Below the pieces are notes generated by a model that was given only the letters and a program-made list of their open reading frames with translations, was not told the DNA's origin and ran no database searches. This document shows positions 41,895 through 51,056 of a DNA stretch of 64,000 nucleotides, piece by piece (the first letter of the stretch is position 1; each line of letters opens with the position of its first letter). Source of the DNA: Rossellomorea marisflavi. Lineage in GTDB: Bacteria; Bacillota; Bacilli; Bacillales; Bacillaceae_B. The translations under genes and the position numbers were made by a program. The stretch lies in the NCBI RefSeq assembly GCF_022170785.1, contig NZ_CP081870.1, forward strand, positions 2,282,001 to 2,346,000, written 5' to 3'.

Positions 41895-43130
41895 GTGAAT
41901 CAAGAATTTCAGCAAAAACTGGAGAACTATGCAGAGCTGCTCATCAAAGTAGGACTTAACCTGCAGAAAGGTCAACATTTGAGCATACAGGCACCGCTGT
42001 CCACGGCTTCTTTCGTGAAGATTGTCGCACGGAAAGCTTTTGAAGCGGGAGCGGCCATCGTCCTTCCCGATTTTTATGATGAAGAATTCAAAAAAATCCG
42101 GATTGAACATTCAAGTGAAGAGTACCTAGGTGTATATCCGGATTGGAAAGCAAAAGGGATGATTGAGTTTGCTGAACAAAACGGCGCCCTCCTCAACTTG
42201 ATTGCACCCAACCCGTCAATCTTAAAAGACAGTGACCCTGCCAAGGTGGCCGCATTGAATAAAGCGGCAGCCATTGCCACAAAAGATTTCTCGGCTTATA
42301 TAGGAGGAGGGAAAATCAACTGGCTCATCGCTGCCCACCCGTCCGATGAATGGGCAGAAAGTGTTTTCCCCGGGCTTGACAAAGAAGAGGCCTTGGATGA
42401 ATTATGGAAGAATATCTTCTACACGACACGGGCGGATCAAGATGATACCGTCGGCCTTTGGAAGGAGCATATCGCCTCTTTGAACACCCATGCCGACCGA
42501 TTGAACAGTCAAGATCTCAGACTGCTTCATTATAAAGGGCCGGGAACGGATCTAACAATCGAACTCCATCCGGAAACCCAGTGGCTCAGCGCAGAGTTTA
42601 CGAGCGACACAGGAACCAAGTTCGTGCCAAATCTACCGACTGAAGAGGTCTTTACCATTCCAGTGAAAGACGGCGTCAATGGTATCGTCTCGAGTACGAA
42701 GCCCCTGAACTATGGCGGGACGATCATCAAAGACTTCAGCTTAACGTTCAAGGATGGTAAAGTGGTGGACTTCTCAGCTGAAGAAGGGTATGAAACGCTC
42801 AAGAACCTTCTTGACCTAGATGATGGGGCCAGACACCTCGGTGAAGTCGCCTTGGTTCCCCATGACTCACCGATTTCAAATACAAACATTATTTTTAACA
42901 ATACCCTCTTTGATGAAAATGCTTCCTGCCATCTTGCGCTTGGCAGGGCCCTGCAGGTTTGCGTGAAAGACGGGAACGGCCGCTCCGAAGATGAGCTCGC
43001 TGACATCGGCTTCAATCAAAGCGGCACTCACGTCGATTTTATGATTGGTTCAAGTGAACTATCCATTGTAGGCACAATGGCTGACGGCACCCAAGTCAGC
43101 ATATTTGAAAAGGGAGATTGGGCAGAGTAA
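41895..43130 (+). CDS. M29-family aminopeptidase (AmpS-like)
   Basis: The 411-residue protein is a thermophilic-type M29 metallo-aminopeptidase. It has the N-terminal YAELLIKVGLNLQKGQ and GTDLTIELHP, and the metal-ligand segments FVPNLPTEEVFTIP, LGEVALVPHDSPI, ASCHLALG and GTHVDFMIGS that carry the conserved Glu, His and Asp residues. It removes N-terminal residues from peptides in the cytoplasm. The start is GTG with AAGGGGGA upstream. It lies 60 bases after the terminator of the peptide gene, so it may be a separate unit or a read-through target. Confidence 0.88.
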   Translation: MNQEFQQKLENYAELLIKVGLNLQKGQHLSIQAPLSTASFVKIVARKAFEAGAAIVLPDFYDEEFKKIRIEHSSEEYLGVYPDWKAKGMIEFAEQNGALLNLIAPNPSILKDSDPAKVAALNKAAAIATKDFSAYIGGGKINWLIAAHPSDEWAESVFPGLDKEEALDELWKNIFYTTRADQDDTVGLWKEHIASLNTHADRLNSQDLRLLHYKGPGTDLTIELHPETQWLSAEFTSDTGTKFVPNLPTEEVFTIPVKDGVNGIVSSTKPLNYGGTIIKDFSLTFKDGKVVDFSAEEGYETLKNLLDLDDGARHLGEVALVPHDSPISNTNIIFNNTLFDENASCHLALGRALQVCVKDGNGRSEDELADIGFNQSGTHVDFMIGSSELSIVGTMADGTQVSIFEKGDWAE

Positions 43131-43175
43131 GTCCTCAAGTTCTGTCCTGTACAGAAAACACTTCAAAAACCAAGA

Positions 43176-43440
43176 GTCTGGGACAAATGTGATTTAGTCA
43201 TAGCAAAACCCGAATTAAACTGCCAATGAAAAGGCAATTTAATTCGGGTTTTTAGTATGTACTTGTTCCAGCGATTGATTGAAGTTTAAAAGGCTCCTGC
43301 GGCAAGAGTAGCTGATGTAAGACCCCGCAGGCTTGAAGAAGACTCTTACGGGCTTCCCGCGAAAAGCGGAGTCATGCACGGAAATGCGGTAAAAAGGATT
43401 TTGTTACTCTTAAAATGGCCCCTTCTACCTTTGTCCCAAT
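43176..43440 (-). repeat. Complete dispersed repeat element B (inverted relative to element A)
   Basis: It begins GTCTGGGACAAA and ends TTTGTCCCAAT, the same inverted ends as element A. On the minus strand it reads GCTTTTCGCGGGAAGCCCGT, GCCTGCGGGGTCTTACATCA, GCTACTCTTGCCGCAGGAG and ATCGCTGGAACAAGTACATA, aligned with A base for base in most blocks. A hairpin at 43206-43253 occupies the same position as in A but with a different stem sequence. Confidence 0.8.
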
Positions 43441-43463
43441 CATATTGCTTTGTACCTACCGTC

Positions 43464-44144
43464 TTATTCTTCCACAAATGGATTGGTCACCTTCCATCCG
43501 ATTCCCTCGAATAATGATTTCAGCATCCATACATGGTCTCCACCTACCAGAAGCAACAGGCGGTCCCCATCCTTGTACACATCGATTACATTCTTGAAGA
43601 TCATCAGTTCCCTCTCGTTCCACTTTCGTAAGAAATCATAACCGATCTGATTTTCGCCCTCCTTCACCACGATGAATGATAAGTACATGTTTTCCATTTC
43701 GTTTACGATTTTTGCATCATTCAGATCTTTGTAGGACGTCATCAAAGGAATATCCGGACTAACTTCCGGGGAGCATTCACCGACTCTTTGCACGGTACGG
43801 ACAATATCCGGGTAGGAATCTTGAATCGTCGTATTGAGCGCCACCATATCTCCTTCTGTAATCCCTCCTGCCCAGTTCACAGCATATACTTTATCATGAC
43901 CGGCCTGCCTTGCCAGCCTGAAACCGATCTGTTGAATTTCATCCATGGAATCATTCCATCGACATTCTGAATATAGCTCATTTAGTTCAGGCTCCTTTGA
44001 GGCTTCCCATTCCAGCGCAATTTTCGTCGGTTTGAAATGAGACAGGTGCTCTACTAACTCGTTGATTTCCACTTCTTTTCGGGCGATTATAGCTGCATCT
44101 TGTTCAAAATGGAATGTTCCTACGAGGATGATTTCTTTTTCCAT
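43464..44144 (-). CDS. TraB/GumN-like (DUF5694) hydrolase-superfamily protein
   Basis: The 226-residue protein starts with VGTFHF, the histidine-containing first motif of the TraB/GumN/Tiki superfamily, followed by KIALEWEAS (glutamate motif). It ends with LLLLVGGDHVWML carrying the GxxH element. Members are membrane or exported metalloproteases or esterase-like proteins, but this one has no signal peptide. I associate it with the DUF5694 group. Activity is unproven. Confidence 0.7.
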   Translation of the reverse strand: MEKEIILVGTFHFEQDAAIIARKEVEINELVEHLSHFKPTKIALEWEASKEPELNELYSECRWNDSMDEIQQIGFRLARQAGHDKVYAVNWAGGITEGDMVALNTTIQDSYPDIVRTVQRVGECSPEVSPDIPLMTSYKDLNDAKIVNEMENMYLSFIVVKEGENQIGYDFLRKWNERELMIFKNVIDVYKDGDRLLLLVGGDHVWMLKSLFEGIGWKVTNPFVEE

Positions 44145-44362
44145 GCCCTCTCCCCCCTTCTTTTATATAGCACCGGCATCCAGTACGACTTCCAGCTTCA
44201 CCATTCTTCTCAAATGAAAACTGGAAAACGGATTCATTCCAATACTCCTCTATATTACCAATAATTACATCCATTATGACAAATAAATTTCTTTTATAAC
44301 ATATTCAAGACTTCTCATATGGCTTACAATAAGGATATACCTTTTAAAGGGAGAGAAATGAC

Positions 44363-45199
44363 ATGTCTTTTAAATCCAAGCGGGTCTACATATGGAGCAT
44401 CGCTCTCTGTTTTGTTTTCCTTATCGCATATACCCTTTTTGAATCTCAGGACGTTGAGTCCAGTGAACAGCCTCTCACGGTCGAACAACAATACCCCACC
44501 GTGTTTGTCCATGGCTATAAGGGCACCCATAATTCGTTCAGAACCATGCTTGAACGCTTCCAAGACGATCATGGATGGGGACAGAAATTCCTGGAGATCT
44601 ACGTGAGGCGGGACGGCAGTGTTGAACACACAGGAGAACTCCCCGATGACCCAATCTCCACACCATTCGTACAGGTAATCTTCGAAGATAACCGTGCCTC
44701 ATTGGAGAAGCAGGCAGTCTGGCTCGAAAACGCCATGAAGTTCCTGCATCATGAGTATGGCGTGGAGAAAATCAATATCGTCAGTCACTCCATGGGGGGG
44801 CTCGCTTCTACTGTGTACCTTGAACAGACAAGTGATAATCCCTTCGTGCCTCAGACAGAACGGTTCATCACGATTGCCACACCATTTCAGGGAGTTACAA
44901 AGTCATCTTATGCCCAAATCAACACCGGTGAGGCTGTGATCGATCTCAAACCGGGATCAGATGCCCTTCAGCATATGGTTCAAGATGCACACCAGCTTCC
45001 TGAAGGATTGAAGATCCTATCCATCGGAGGTAGTGGAGACGGAGTGGTCAACACCAAAAGTGCTACGTCCAGCAAAGAGATCTTCACAGGTCAAAATGTT
45101 CAAACCACCATCGTATACGATAACAGCATCACCCACAGCGGGATGCATGAAACGTTGAAAGTCGATAAGCTCATCGGGGAATTCCTTTGGGATCAGTGA
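44363..45199 (+). CDS. Membrane-anchored alpha/beta hydrolase (DUF915)
   Basis: The 278-residue protein has an N-terminal transmembrane or uncleaved signal segment (residues 8-25). An alpha/beta-hydrolase domain of the DUF915 type follows, with an oxyanion loop VFVHGYKG near 48, the nucleophile serine in IVSHSMGGLAS near 142, an acidic GSGDGVVN near 227 and histidine in ITHSGMHE near 258. It probably acts outside the membrane on an ester. AGGGAGAG precedes the ATG. Confidence 0.85.
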   Translation: MSFKSKRVYIWSIALCFVFLIAYTLFESQDVESSEQPLTVEQQYPTVFVHGYKGTHNSFRTMLERFQDDHGWGQKFLEIYVRRDGSVEHTGELPDDPISTPFVQVIFEDNRASLEKQAVWLENAMKFLHHEYGVEKINIVSHSMGGLASTVYLEQTSDNPFVPQTERFITIATPFQGVTKSSYAQINTGEAVIDLKPGSDALQHMVQDAHQLPEGLKILSIGGSGDGVVNTKSATSSKEIFTGQNVQTTIVYDNSITHSGMHETLKVDKLIGEFLWDQ

Positions 45200-45229
45200 C
45201 ATCCATCCATCGGTGGATGTCTTTTTTTA
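45198..45229 (+). terminator. Intrinsic terminator after the DUF915 hydrolase gene
   Basis: ACATCCA and TGGATGT flank a short loop and are followed by CTTTTTTT. Confidence 0.8.
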
Positions 45230-45316
45230 TACTCCTCCCCCTTCCCAATCCCTTGCACCACAAGAGATTAACCTCTATACTACACATGACAGAAATCATA
45301 GATTAGGATGAAGCAT

Positions 45317-46513
45317 ATGACGAACGAGATTACGATCCAGGCAAATCCCAAAAATGTAAAATCATTCAGGAAAGGATTCCCTCTTCTTCAAAAAGAGCAT
45401 CTCAATACCCGAATGAGTGATATAGAGGAAGGAACCATCATCAAACTGACGGACCATACACATTCCTTCATAGCACGAGGGTATTACGGGAAACAAAATA
45501 AAGGGCTTGGGTGGCTTTTGAGCTGGAAGGAAACCGAAGCGATCGATGAAGCTTTCATCAAGAGGAAGATCGAACTGGCAGTCAATCAGCGCCTTCACTT
45601 TTTCTACAACGAGGACACTACCGCATTCCGCGTTTTCAATGGAGAAGGCGACGGATTCGGTGGATTCACCATCGACCATTTCAATGGATACTACCTCATC
45701 CAATGGTACTCTCTTGGAGCTTACTCATTCCGTGATGAAGTCTACCGTGCCGTTAGAGACATTAAGGGATGGAAAGGGACTTATGAGAAGAAACGCTTTG
45801 CCCAGGACGGGCAGTATGTGGAAGATGATGACTACGTCGAAGGCGAGAAAGCGGCATTTCCCCTTCTGGTGAAAGAAAATGGCATCCAGTTCGCGGTTTA
45901 TTTGAACGATGGAGCCATGGTAGGAGTGTTCCTAGATCAGAGGGAAGTCAGAAAGCGGATCATGCACGCTTATTCTGAAGGGAAAACGGTCCTGAATACG
46001 TTCTCTTATACTGGAGCTTTTTCGGTTGCTGCTGCACTCGGAGGCGCTTCGGTGACGACCAGTATCGATCTTGCCAAGCGCAGCTTGAGTAAAACGATTG
46101 AGCAATTCAGCATCAACGGCATTGACTACGAAAGTCAGAACATCATTGTGGAAGATGTGTTCAACTTTTTCAAGTATGCGGTGAAAAAAGAACACTCATA
46201 TGACTTGGTCATCTTGGATCCACCAAGCTTTGCACGCTCGAAAAAGCACACATTCAGTGCACAAAAAGACTATCCATCCCTTTTGAAGGATGCCATCTCG
46301 ATCACGTCAGACGGTGGCGTCATAGTGGCGTCCACCAATTGCAGCACTTTCGATATGAAGAGATTCCACGAGTTCATTGATCGTGCATTCAAAGAAATGG
46401 GTGAAACATACACCGTCCTTGAACAGTACTCCCTGCCTGAAGACTTTAAAACAATGAGTCAGTACAGGCAGGGTGATTATCTGAAAGTGGCGTTTATCCA
46501 AAAAGGAAAATGA
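45317..46513 (+). CDS. 23S rRNA (cytosine) methyltransferase-like protein, RlmI/YwbD type
   Basis: The 398-residue protein has an N-terminal PUA-like domain (to about residue 80), an EEHE-like central strand region and a C-terminal Rossmann methyltransferase. The latter has the SAM motif VLNTFSYTGAFSVAA, the acidic SIDLAKRSL and the catalytic VILDPPSFARSKK. This corresponds to RlmI of E. coli and YwbD of B. subtilis, class I SAM-dependent rRNA m5C methyltransferases. The ATG with AGGATG six bases upstream was chosen over one three codons earlier. Confidence 0.88.
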   Translation: MTNEITIQANPKNVKSFRKGFPLLQKEHLNTRMSDIEEGTIIKLTDHTHSFIARGYYGKQNKGLGWLLSWKETEAIDEAFIKRKIELAVNQRLHFFYNEDTTAFRVFNGEGDGFGGFTIDHFNGYYLIQWYSLGAYSFRDEVYRAVRDIKGWKGTYEKKRFAQDGQYVEDDDYVEGEKAAFPLLVKENGIQFAVYLNDGAMVGVFLDQREVRKRIMHAYSEGKTVLNTFSYTGAFSVAAALGGASVTTSIDLAKRSLSKTIEQFSINGIDYESQNIIVEDVFNFFKYAVKKEHSYDLVILDPPSFARSKKHTFSAQKDYPSLLKDAISITSDGGVIVASTNCSTFDMKRFHEFIDRAFKEMGETYTVLEQYSLPEDFKTMSQYRQGDYLKVAFIQKGK

Positions 46514-46566
46514 TGACCTTTTGGCATCAGACTTAAGCATAAAGGATATGAATGTGGCCATCATGG

Positions 46567-46601
46567 AGGAAGGGGGTCTTTTAGATTCCCCCCTTTCCTT
46601 T
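46567..46601 (+). terminator. Weak stem-loop after the rRNA methyltransferase gene
   Basis: GGAAGGGGG pairs with CCCCCTTTCC with a bulged T, followed by TTTAAAA. Confidence 0.45.
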
Positions 46602-46715
46602 AAAACATGGCAAGTGAATATACAAAAGTAAAATACAGAATGTTCAGTTATTTCCCCGGAAAGCGCAAGATATGACAACATCCTGTTGAATGATAGCGAA
46701 CGAGGAGGATTATTG

Positions 46716-47267
46716 TTGAAAAAGGCGATTTTTTTGGACCGGGATGGCGTCATAAATGAAGTAAAAACAAGTCGTGTTAAATTTGTGAATCGTCCCGATC
46801 AATTTTTCTTCCTACCGAGGGTCCATGAAGCCATTAAGAGGTTGAGTAATGGAGGATATGAGCTGTTTGTGGTAACGAATCAAGGTGGAGTAGGTTTGGG
46901 TTTTCTGGAACCTGGACAATTAGAGGAAATCCATGCGTTCATGCTGAAAGAACTCTCTTCACTGGGAGCGATCATCAAAGAGGTGGCAGTATGTACCCAT
47001 GCCCCCCATTCTGGATGCTCATGCCGCAAGCCCGAAGCGGGTATGCTCCTGGATTTGTCCGAGCGTCACGGAATCGATCTTGCTTCTTCCTATATGGTGG
47101 GTGACCGGGAACCGGATATCCTTGCAGGAAGAAAAGCAGGTTGCATGACCATTTTGATCTCCGATGCACCACTCCCGGGGGTTAAGGCGGATCTCGTATT
47201 TCCCGACCTGTGGGGAGCTTCCCTCTTTCTGGTCGATGATGAACACCACACCCGTCTTGGGACATGA
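46716..47267 (+). CDS. HAD-IIIA phosphatase, GmhB-like (D,D-heptose bisphosphatase family)
   Basis: The 183-residue protein starts with the HAD nucleophile motif FLDRDGVINE. It has VVTNQGGVGLG, and the zinc loop CTHAPHSGCSCRKPEAGM that typifies GmhB, where four cysteines/histidines bind zinc. GDREPDILAGRKAG supplies the last acidic motif. The fold is used for heptose-1,7-bisphosphate or related sugar bisphosphates. No other heptose genes are nearby. The start is TTG with AGGAGG seven bases upstream. Confidence 0.85.
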   Translation: MKKAIFLDRDGVINEVKTSRVKFVNRPDQFFFLPRVHEAIKRLSNGGYELFVVTNQGGVGLGFLEPGQLEEIHAFMLKELSSLGAIIKEVAVCTHAPHSGCSCRKPEAGMLLDLSERHGIDLASSYMVGDREPDILAGRKAGCMTILISDAPLPGVKADLVFPDLWGASLFLVDDEHHTRLGT

Positions 47268-47287
47268 AAAACATGTTGATGCATGGA

Positions 47288-47316
47288 AAAGAGGCAGTCA
47301 ATGACTGCCTCTTTGG
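47288..47316. terminator. Bidirectional terminator between GmhB-like and proA genes
   Basis: AAAGAGGCAGTCA is inverted as TGACTGCCTCTTT around a single base or small loop, serving the convergent genes. Confidence 0.75.
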
Positions 47317-47325
47317 CTTGATCAA

Positions 47326-48588
47326 TTATCGGATCTGTCCATTACCATCCATAAGGTACTTGATGGTCGTGAGGGCCGGAAGCCCCATCGGGCCCCTCGC
47401 ATGAAGTTTTTGAGTGGAAATTCCGATTTCCGCACCAAACCCAAGCGCACCTCCATCGGTGAATCGTGTCGATGCATTGTGATAAAGGGCAGCTGCATCC
47501 ACAAGCATCATGAATCGTTTAGCCGTCTTTTCGTTTTCTGTCACGATGGCTTCTGAATGCTTCGTGCCATAACGGTCGATATGATCGGCGGCGGCGTCCA
47601 CATTCCCTACCACTTTTACCGCAACATCAAGACTAAGGTATTCATTGGCCCAATCGGATTCTCCTGCCGGAATGGCATCTGCCTTATGATTGAGCACTTC
47701 TTCATCTCCATGAACCGTTACACCATGCTGTTCAAGGGTATCAAAAAGAACTTCATGATACTTTTTAAACCACTTTTCGTGAATCAATAGCGTCTCTGCT
47801 GCATTACAAACAGCGGGACGATCAGTCTTGGCATTAATGATGATGTTCAGTGCCTTTTGCACATCGGCATCTTCATCAATATAAATATGACAATTTCCCA
47901 CGCCTGTTTCGAGTACAGGTACCGTTGCATTATCAACCACTGCTTGGATCAGTGCCCCGCCACCGCGTGGAATCAGGACATCGATATGCTCTTTCATCGT
48001 GAAGAGAGCATTGGTCGCTTCACGATCGGTAGAATTGATGAACTGTACGGCTTCACTTGGAACCGCAGAATTCTTTAAGGCGTCATGCATGACATCAACA
48101 ATTGCTTTATTTGACTGAATGGCATTGGAACCGCCTTTCAAGACGATGGCATTTCCAGATTTAAGGGCCAATCCCGTTGCATCTACCGTTACATTCGGGC
48201 GGGCTTCATAAATCATGCCGATGACCCCTAGGGGAACGGTCACTTTTTCAACCAGAAGCTCATTTTCCAATGTCCAGTCCGTGATGGTCTTCCCCGTTGG
48301 ATCCTCAAGCTCAGCCACTTCCCGAAGCCCTTCGGCAAAGTCCCTTATCCTTTGTTCGTCAAGGGATAGACGGTCCATGAGAGCCTCATCAAAGCCTTTT
48401 TGTTTACCGGCTTCCAGATCCTTGGAATTAGCTTCCAATATAGGTTCCATATGTTCTTCAAGGTGATCGGCGAGTTTATAGAGCACCTTGTTCTTTTCCT
48501 CGGTGGAAAGCATACGCAGTTTCTTGGATGCATCCTGCGCCAACTTCGCTTGCTTCTTCACATCAGTCTTTTCAATTGTTAAAGTCAT
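47326..48588 (-). CDS. proA: Gamma-glutamyl phosphate reductase
   Basis: The 420-residue aldehyde-dehydrogenase-fold enzyme reduces gamma-glutamyl phosphate to the semialdehyde in proline synthesis. Family motifs include IGMIYEARPNVTVDA, LKGGSNAIQSN, VGNCHIYID and the catalytic cysteine in RPAVCNAAETLL. It is the last gene of proC-proB-proA on the minus strand. Confidence 0.96.
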   Translation of the reverse strand: MTLTIEKTDVKKQAKLAQDASKKLRMLSTEEKNKVLYKLADHLEEHMEPILEANSKDLEAGKQKGFDEALMDRLSLDEQRIRDFAEGLREVAELEDPTGKTITDWTLENELLVEKVTVPLGVIGMIYEARPNVTVDATGLALKSGNAIVLKGGSNAIQSNKAIVDVMHDALKNSAVPSEAVQFINSTDREATNALFTMKEHIDVLIPRGGGALIQAVVDNATVPVLETGVGNCHIYIDEDADVQKALNIIINAKTDRPAVCNAAETLLIHEKWFKKYHEVLFDTLEQHGVTVHGDEEVLNHKADAIPAGESDWANEYLSLDVAVKVVGNVDAAADHIDRYGTKHSEAIVTENEKTAKRFMMLVDAAALYHNASTRFTDGGALGFGAEIGISTQKLHARGPMGLPALTTIKYLMDGNGQIR

Positions 48589-48662
48589 CGAATACCTCCT
48601 AAAGATTTTCCATGGCTAAAGTGTCGGGACACTATGATTCTACTGGTTTCTATTATTAGGGG

Positions 48663-49772
48663 TTATACTCCAATCGGAAGCGGTACTTCGATATGACAAA
48701 CCAGTGCGTCGGTTTCCACAACGATTTCATTCTCATCAATGTCAATCGGGTCTTTAAGCTTACCTGATCGATAATTGACAACACCTAGGGCGACCTGTTC
48801 ATTCCGTTGATCCAGGATTCTCACGACCGCCCCTTTCCTGAAGTGACCCTTGACCGTGTATACGTCTTCCATAGTCAGACTGCCTTGTTTTCCGATCAGT
48901 CTATCTTTTGCTGCAGCATCGATGGTGATTTCACCCTCTGGTCCTGAGTTGAATGCTATCCATTGTTTTTTGGAATTCAAGTTGATCGAGTTGTCATCGG
49001 CTTCGAAATAGGTTCCGTTTGCCGTATGCTGCACTGCGTCATAGATGATGTTATCGACACCGGACTTCCCGAGGAATGCCGGTATTCCTGAAGCCATCGT
49101 GATCTTGAAGGCATCGATCTTCGAACGCATTCCTCCTGTACCGACGGAACTGCCGGGTTCTCCAGCCATTTCTTCGATATCATCCGTGATTTCAGTAACG
49201 GAATCCAACAAGGTTGCTTCCGGATTTTTGCGTGGATCTGAATCATATAGTCCATCTATGTCCGAAAGGATGATAAGCTGATCCGCACCCGACAGTGCCG
49301 CCACTTTAGCTGAAAGGGTGTCGTTATCACCGAACTTGAGCCGATCGACGGTCACCGTATCATTTTCATTTACGATCGGGATGATGCCCCTTTCTAGTAG
49401 GACATTGATCGTATTGCGGACGTTATCATATCGATCCTCGTGTGAAAAATCACTGCGTGTGATCAAGATCTGTGATGCTACATAACCATGGGAAATGAAC
49501 AGGTCAGAATAAGCTTCAATCAACAGCCCCTGTCCGATCGATGCCGCCGCCTGTTTTTCAGGTAGAGAACTTGGACGTGTCAGACAACCGAGTTTGCGAT
49601 AGCCTGCTGCTACAGCCCCTGACGACACGAGGACCACTTCATGGCCATCGTCTTTCAACCTGACAACCTCATCGACGAGGCGCTCCAATTTCTTTCTGCT
49701 CATTTCACCGTGAAGACTTGTAAGGGAACTACTTCCGATTTTGATGACGACTCTTTTCTTATTAATGGACAT
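48663..49772 (-). CDS. proB: Glutamate 5-kinase with PUA domain
   Basis: The 369-residue protein has the amino-acid-kinase domain (KIGSSSLT at residues 11-18, VSSGAVAAGYRKLG, NENDTVTVDRLKFGDND, GTGGMRSKIDA). A C-terminal PUA domain begins around residue 275 (GEITIDAAAKDRL, HFRKGAVVRIL). It phosphorylates glutamate as the first step of proline synthesis. It lies between proC and proA with gaps of 25 and 75 bases. Confidence 0.95.
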   Translation of the reverse strand: MSINKKRVVIKIGSSSLTSLHGEMSRKKLERLVDEVVRLKDDGHEVVLVSSGAVAAGYRKLGCLTRPSSLPEKQAAASIGQGLLIEAYSDLFISHGYVASQILITRSDFSHEDRYDNVRNTINVLLERGIIPIVNENDTVTVDRLKFGDNDTLSAKVAALSGADQLIILSDIDGLYDSDPRKNPEATLLDSVTEITDDIEEMAGEPGSSVGTGGMRSKIDAFKITMASGIPAFLGKSGVDNIIYDAVQHTANGTYFEADDNSINLNSKKQWIAFNSGPEGEITIDAAAKDRLIGKQGSLTMEDVYTVKGHFRKGAVVRILDQRNEQVALGVVNYRSGKLKDPIDIDENEIVVETDALVCHIEVPLPIGV

Positions 49773-49797
49773 TCAATCACTCCTAGCTGATATTTCC

Positions 49798-50643
49798 TTA
49801 TTGACTGACCAGTTGTTTTTGTTTCAAAGATGAACTGATTTCTGCAGAACGCTTTTGCGCTCCTTTTACAGCAGCTGATATGGCTTTTCCCCCACCGTTT
49901 TCATCAAGTGCACGAAGACCCGCCGCCGTTGTTCCATTAGGAGAAGTGACGTTTTCTCTCAGTTCTGTAGGCGACTCATTTCTTTCAAGCATCATTTTTG
50001 CTGCACCATAAATGGTCTGTGCACCGATCTCTCTTGCCACTTCCGGGGACAATCCAGATTCTGTAGCCGTTTTTTCAATGTGTTCCATTAAATAATAGAA
50101 GTAAGCCGGGCCACTACCCGCTACACCTGTAAAAATATCCATTTGTTCTTCTTGTATGATGAAGACCTGGCCGATCGTACGTAATAGTTCTCGTGCTTCC
50201 TCCATCTCGCTCTCTGTCGTGAATCGCCCTGCTGAAATTGCTGTGGCTGATTCCTTCAGCATGCTGGATGTGTTCGGCATCACGCGGATCACGGACTGAC
50301 CGGCAGGAAGATTCTGCTCCATGTGGCTGGTAGTGATTCCTGCAAGTACAGACATGATGACGGTCTTATTGTTGACCTTGTACTTGATGGAATCGAGGAC
50401 CGTGTCGATATCTTTCGGCTTCATGGCGAGTATGAGGACATCGATTTCATCAAATGGGAGCTGCTCGCTCGCCATCGTCCTCACGCCATAGAGACGCTCG
50501 ATTTGTTCACGCTTTTGTTGATCGCTTCTGTTCGATACGATGATCTGATCACCCGAAAGCTTTCCGCTCTGCACGGTTCCTGATATCATGGCTTCTGCCA
50601 TATTGCCTGCTCCCATGAATGCGACTGTTTTATTTTTTAACAA
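49798..50643 (-). CDS. proC: Pyrroline-5-carboxylate reductase
   Basis: The 281-residue enzyme reduces P5C to proline. It has the nucleotide motif FMGAGNMAEAMISG at residues 9-22, the SVLAGITTSHMEQNL strand, the RVMPNTSSMLKE segment and the C-terminal signature with VTSPNGTTAAGL. The start is TTG with TTGGAGATG upstream. It is the first gene of the pro operon. The order reductase-kinase-phosphate reductase is that of the osmostress proHJ-AA operon rather than of anabolic proBA. Confidence 0.94.
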   Translation of the reverse strand: MLKNKTVAFMGAGNMAEAMISGTVQSGKLSGDQIIVSNRSDQQKREQIERLYGVRTMASEQLPFDEIDVLILAMKPKDIDTVLDSIKYKVNNKTVIMSVLAGITTSHMEQNLPAGQSVIRVMPNTSSMLKESATAISAGRFTTESEMEEARELLRTIGQVFIIQEEQMDIFTGVAGSGPAYFYYLMEHIEKTATESGLSPEVAREIGAQTIYGAAKMMLERNESPTELRENVTSPNGTTAAGLRALDENGGGKAISAAVKGAQKRSAEISSSLKQKQLVSQ

Positions 50644-50957
50644 AAAATCATCTCCAATCGATTGATTCGCGGATACTGTATGTGAATGTTCGTTAAATGT
50701 AAGTTGATTACCGTTTTCCGTGTTTGTATCACAACGCCAACTATCGTAACATGCTGACGGATGATATCAAGTGTAAAGCGGGAAGTAGTTAGGTATTGAT
50801 CGAATGCGTAAGTGTAAGCGTTATCATTTGTGGATATATGTTCCTGAAGCTGTCTCAAGCCATCAGATTCCCTCAGATAGCGCCTCATCCTGATCACGAA
50901 TGGGATCGGTGGATCCACCGGACATTTTTTAATCGTAATGGAAACTGATTTATTTCA
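50644..50957 (-). other. Leader and intergenic region upstream of proC, without a visible riboswitch
   Basis: I looked for a T-box (AGGGTGG block and terminator) on the minus strand and saw none. A promoter-like TTGATA with TACGAT 16 nt downstream lies about 100 nt before the proC start. An open frame through this region overlaps the promoter candidate and lacks a ribosome site. No other feature was seen. Confidence 0.5.
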
Positions 50958-50994
50958 TTTAAAAAGACCGAGGCAATCACCTGCCACGGTCTTG
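50958..50994 (-). terminator. Intrinsic terminator after the germination operon
   Basis: On the minus strand AAGACCG pairs with CGGTCTT, with an inner GGCAG/TTGCC pairing, and is followed by TTTAAAT. It lies about 60 bases after the gerC stop. Confidence 0.75.
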
Positions 50995-51056
50995 AGTCGT
51001 TTTTTGCGATATTCACTATTTCTAAGGAATTGTATGTCCGATCTGTCTGCAAGACC

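Noticed and set aside
50637-50918. Open frame of 93 codons upstream of proC on the minus strand
   Set aside because: It overlaps the proC start in another frame and covers the candidate pro promoter. It has no good ribosome site and its translation shows no recognisable pattern.
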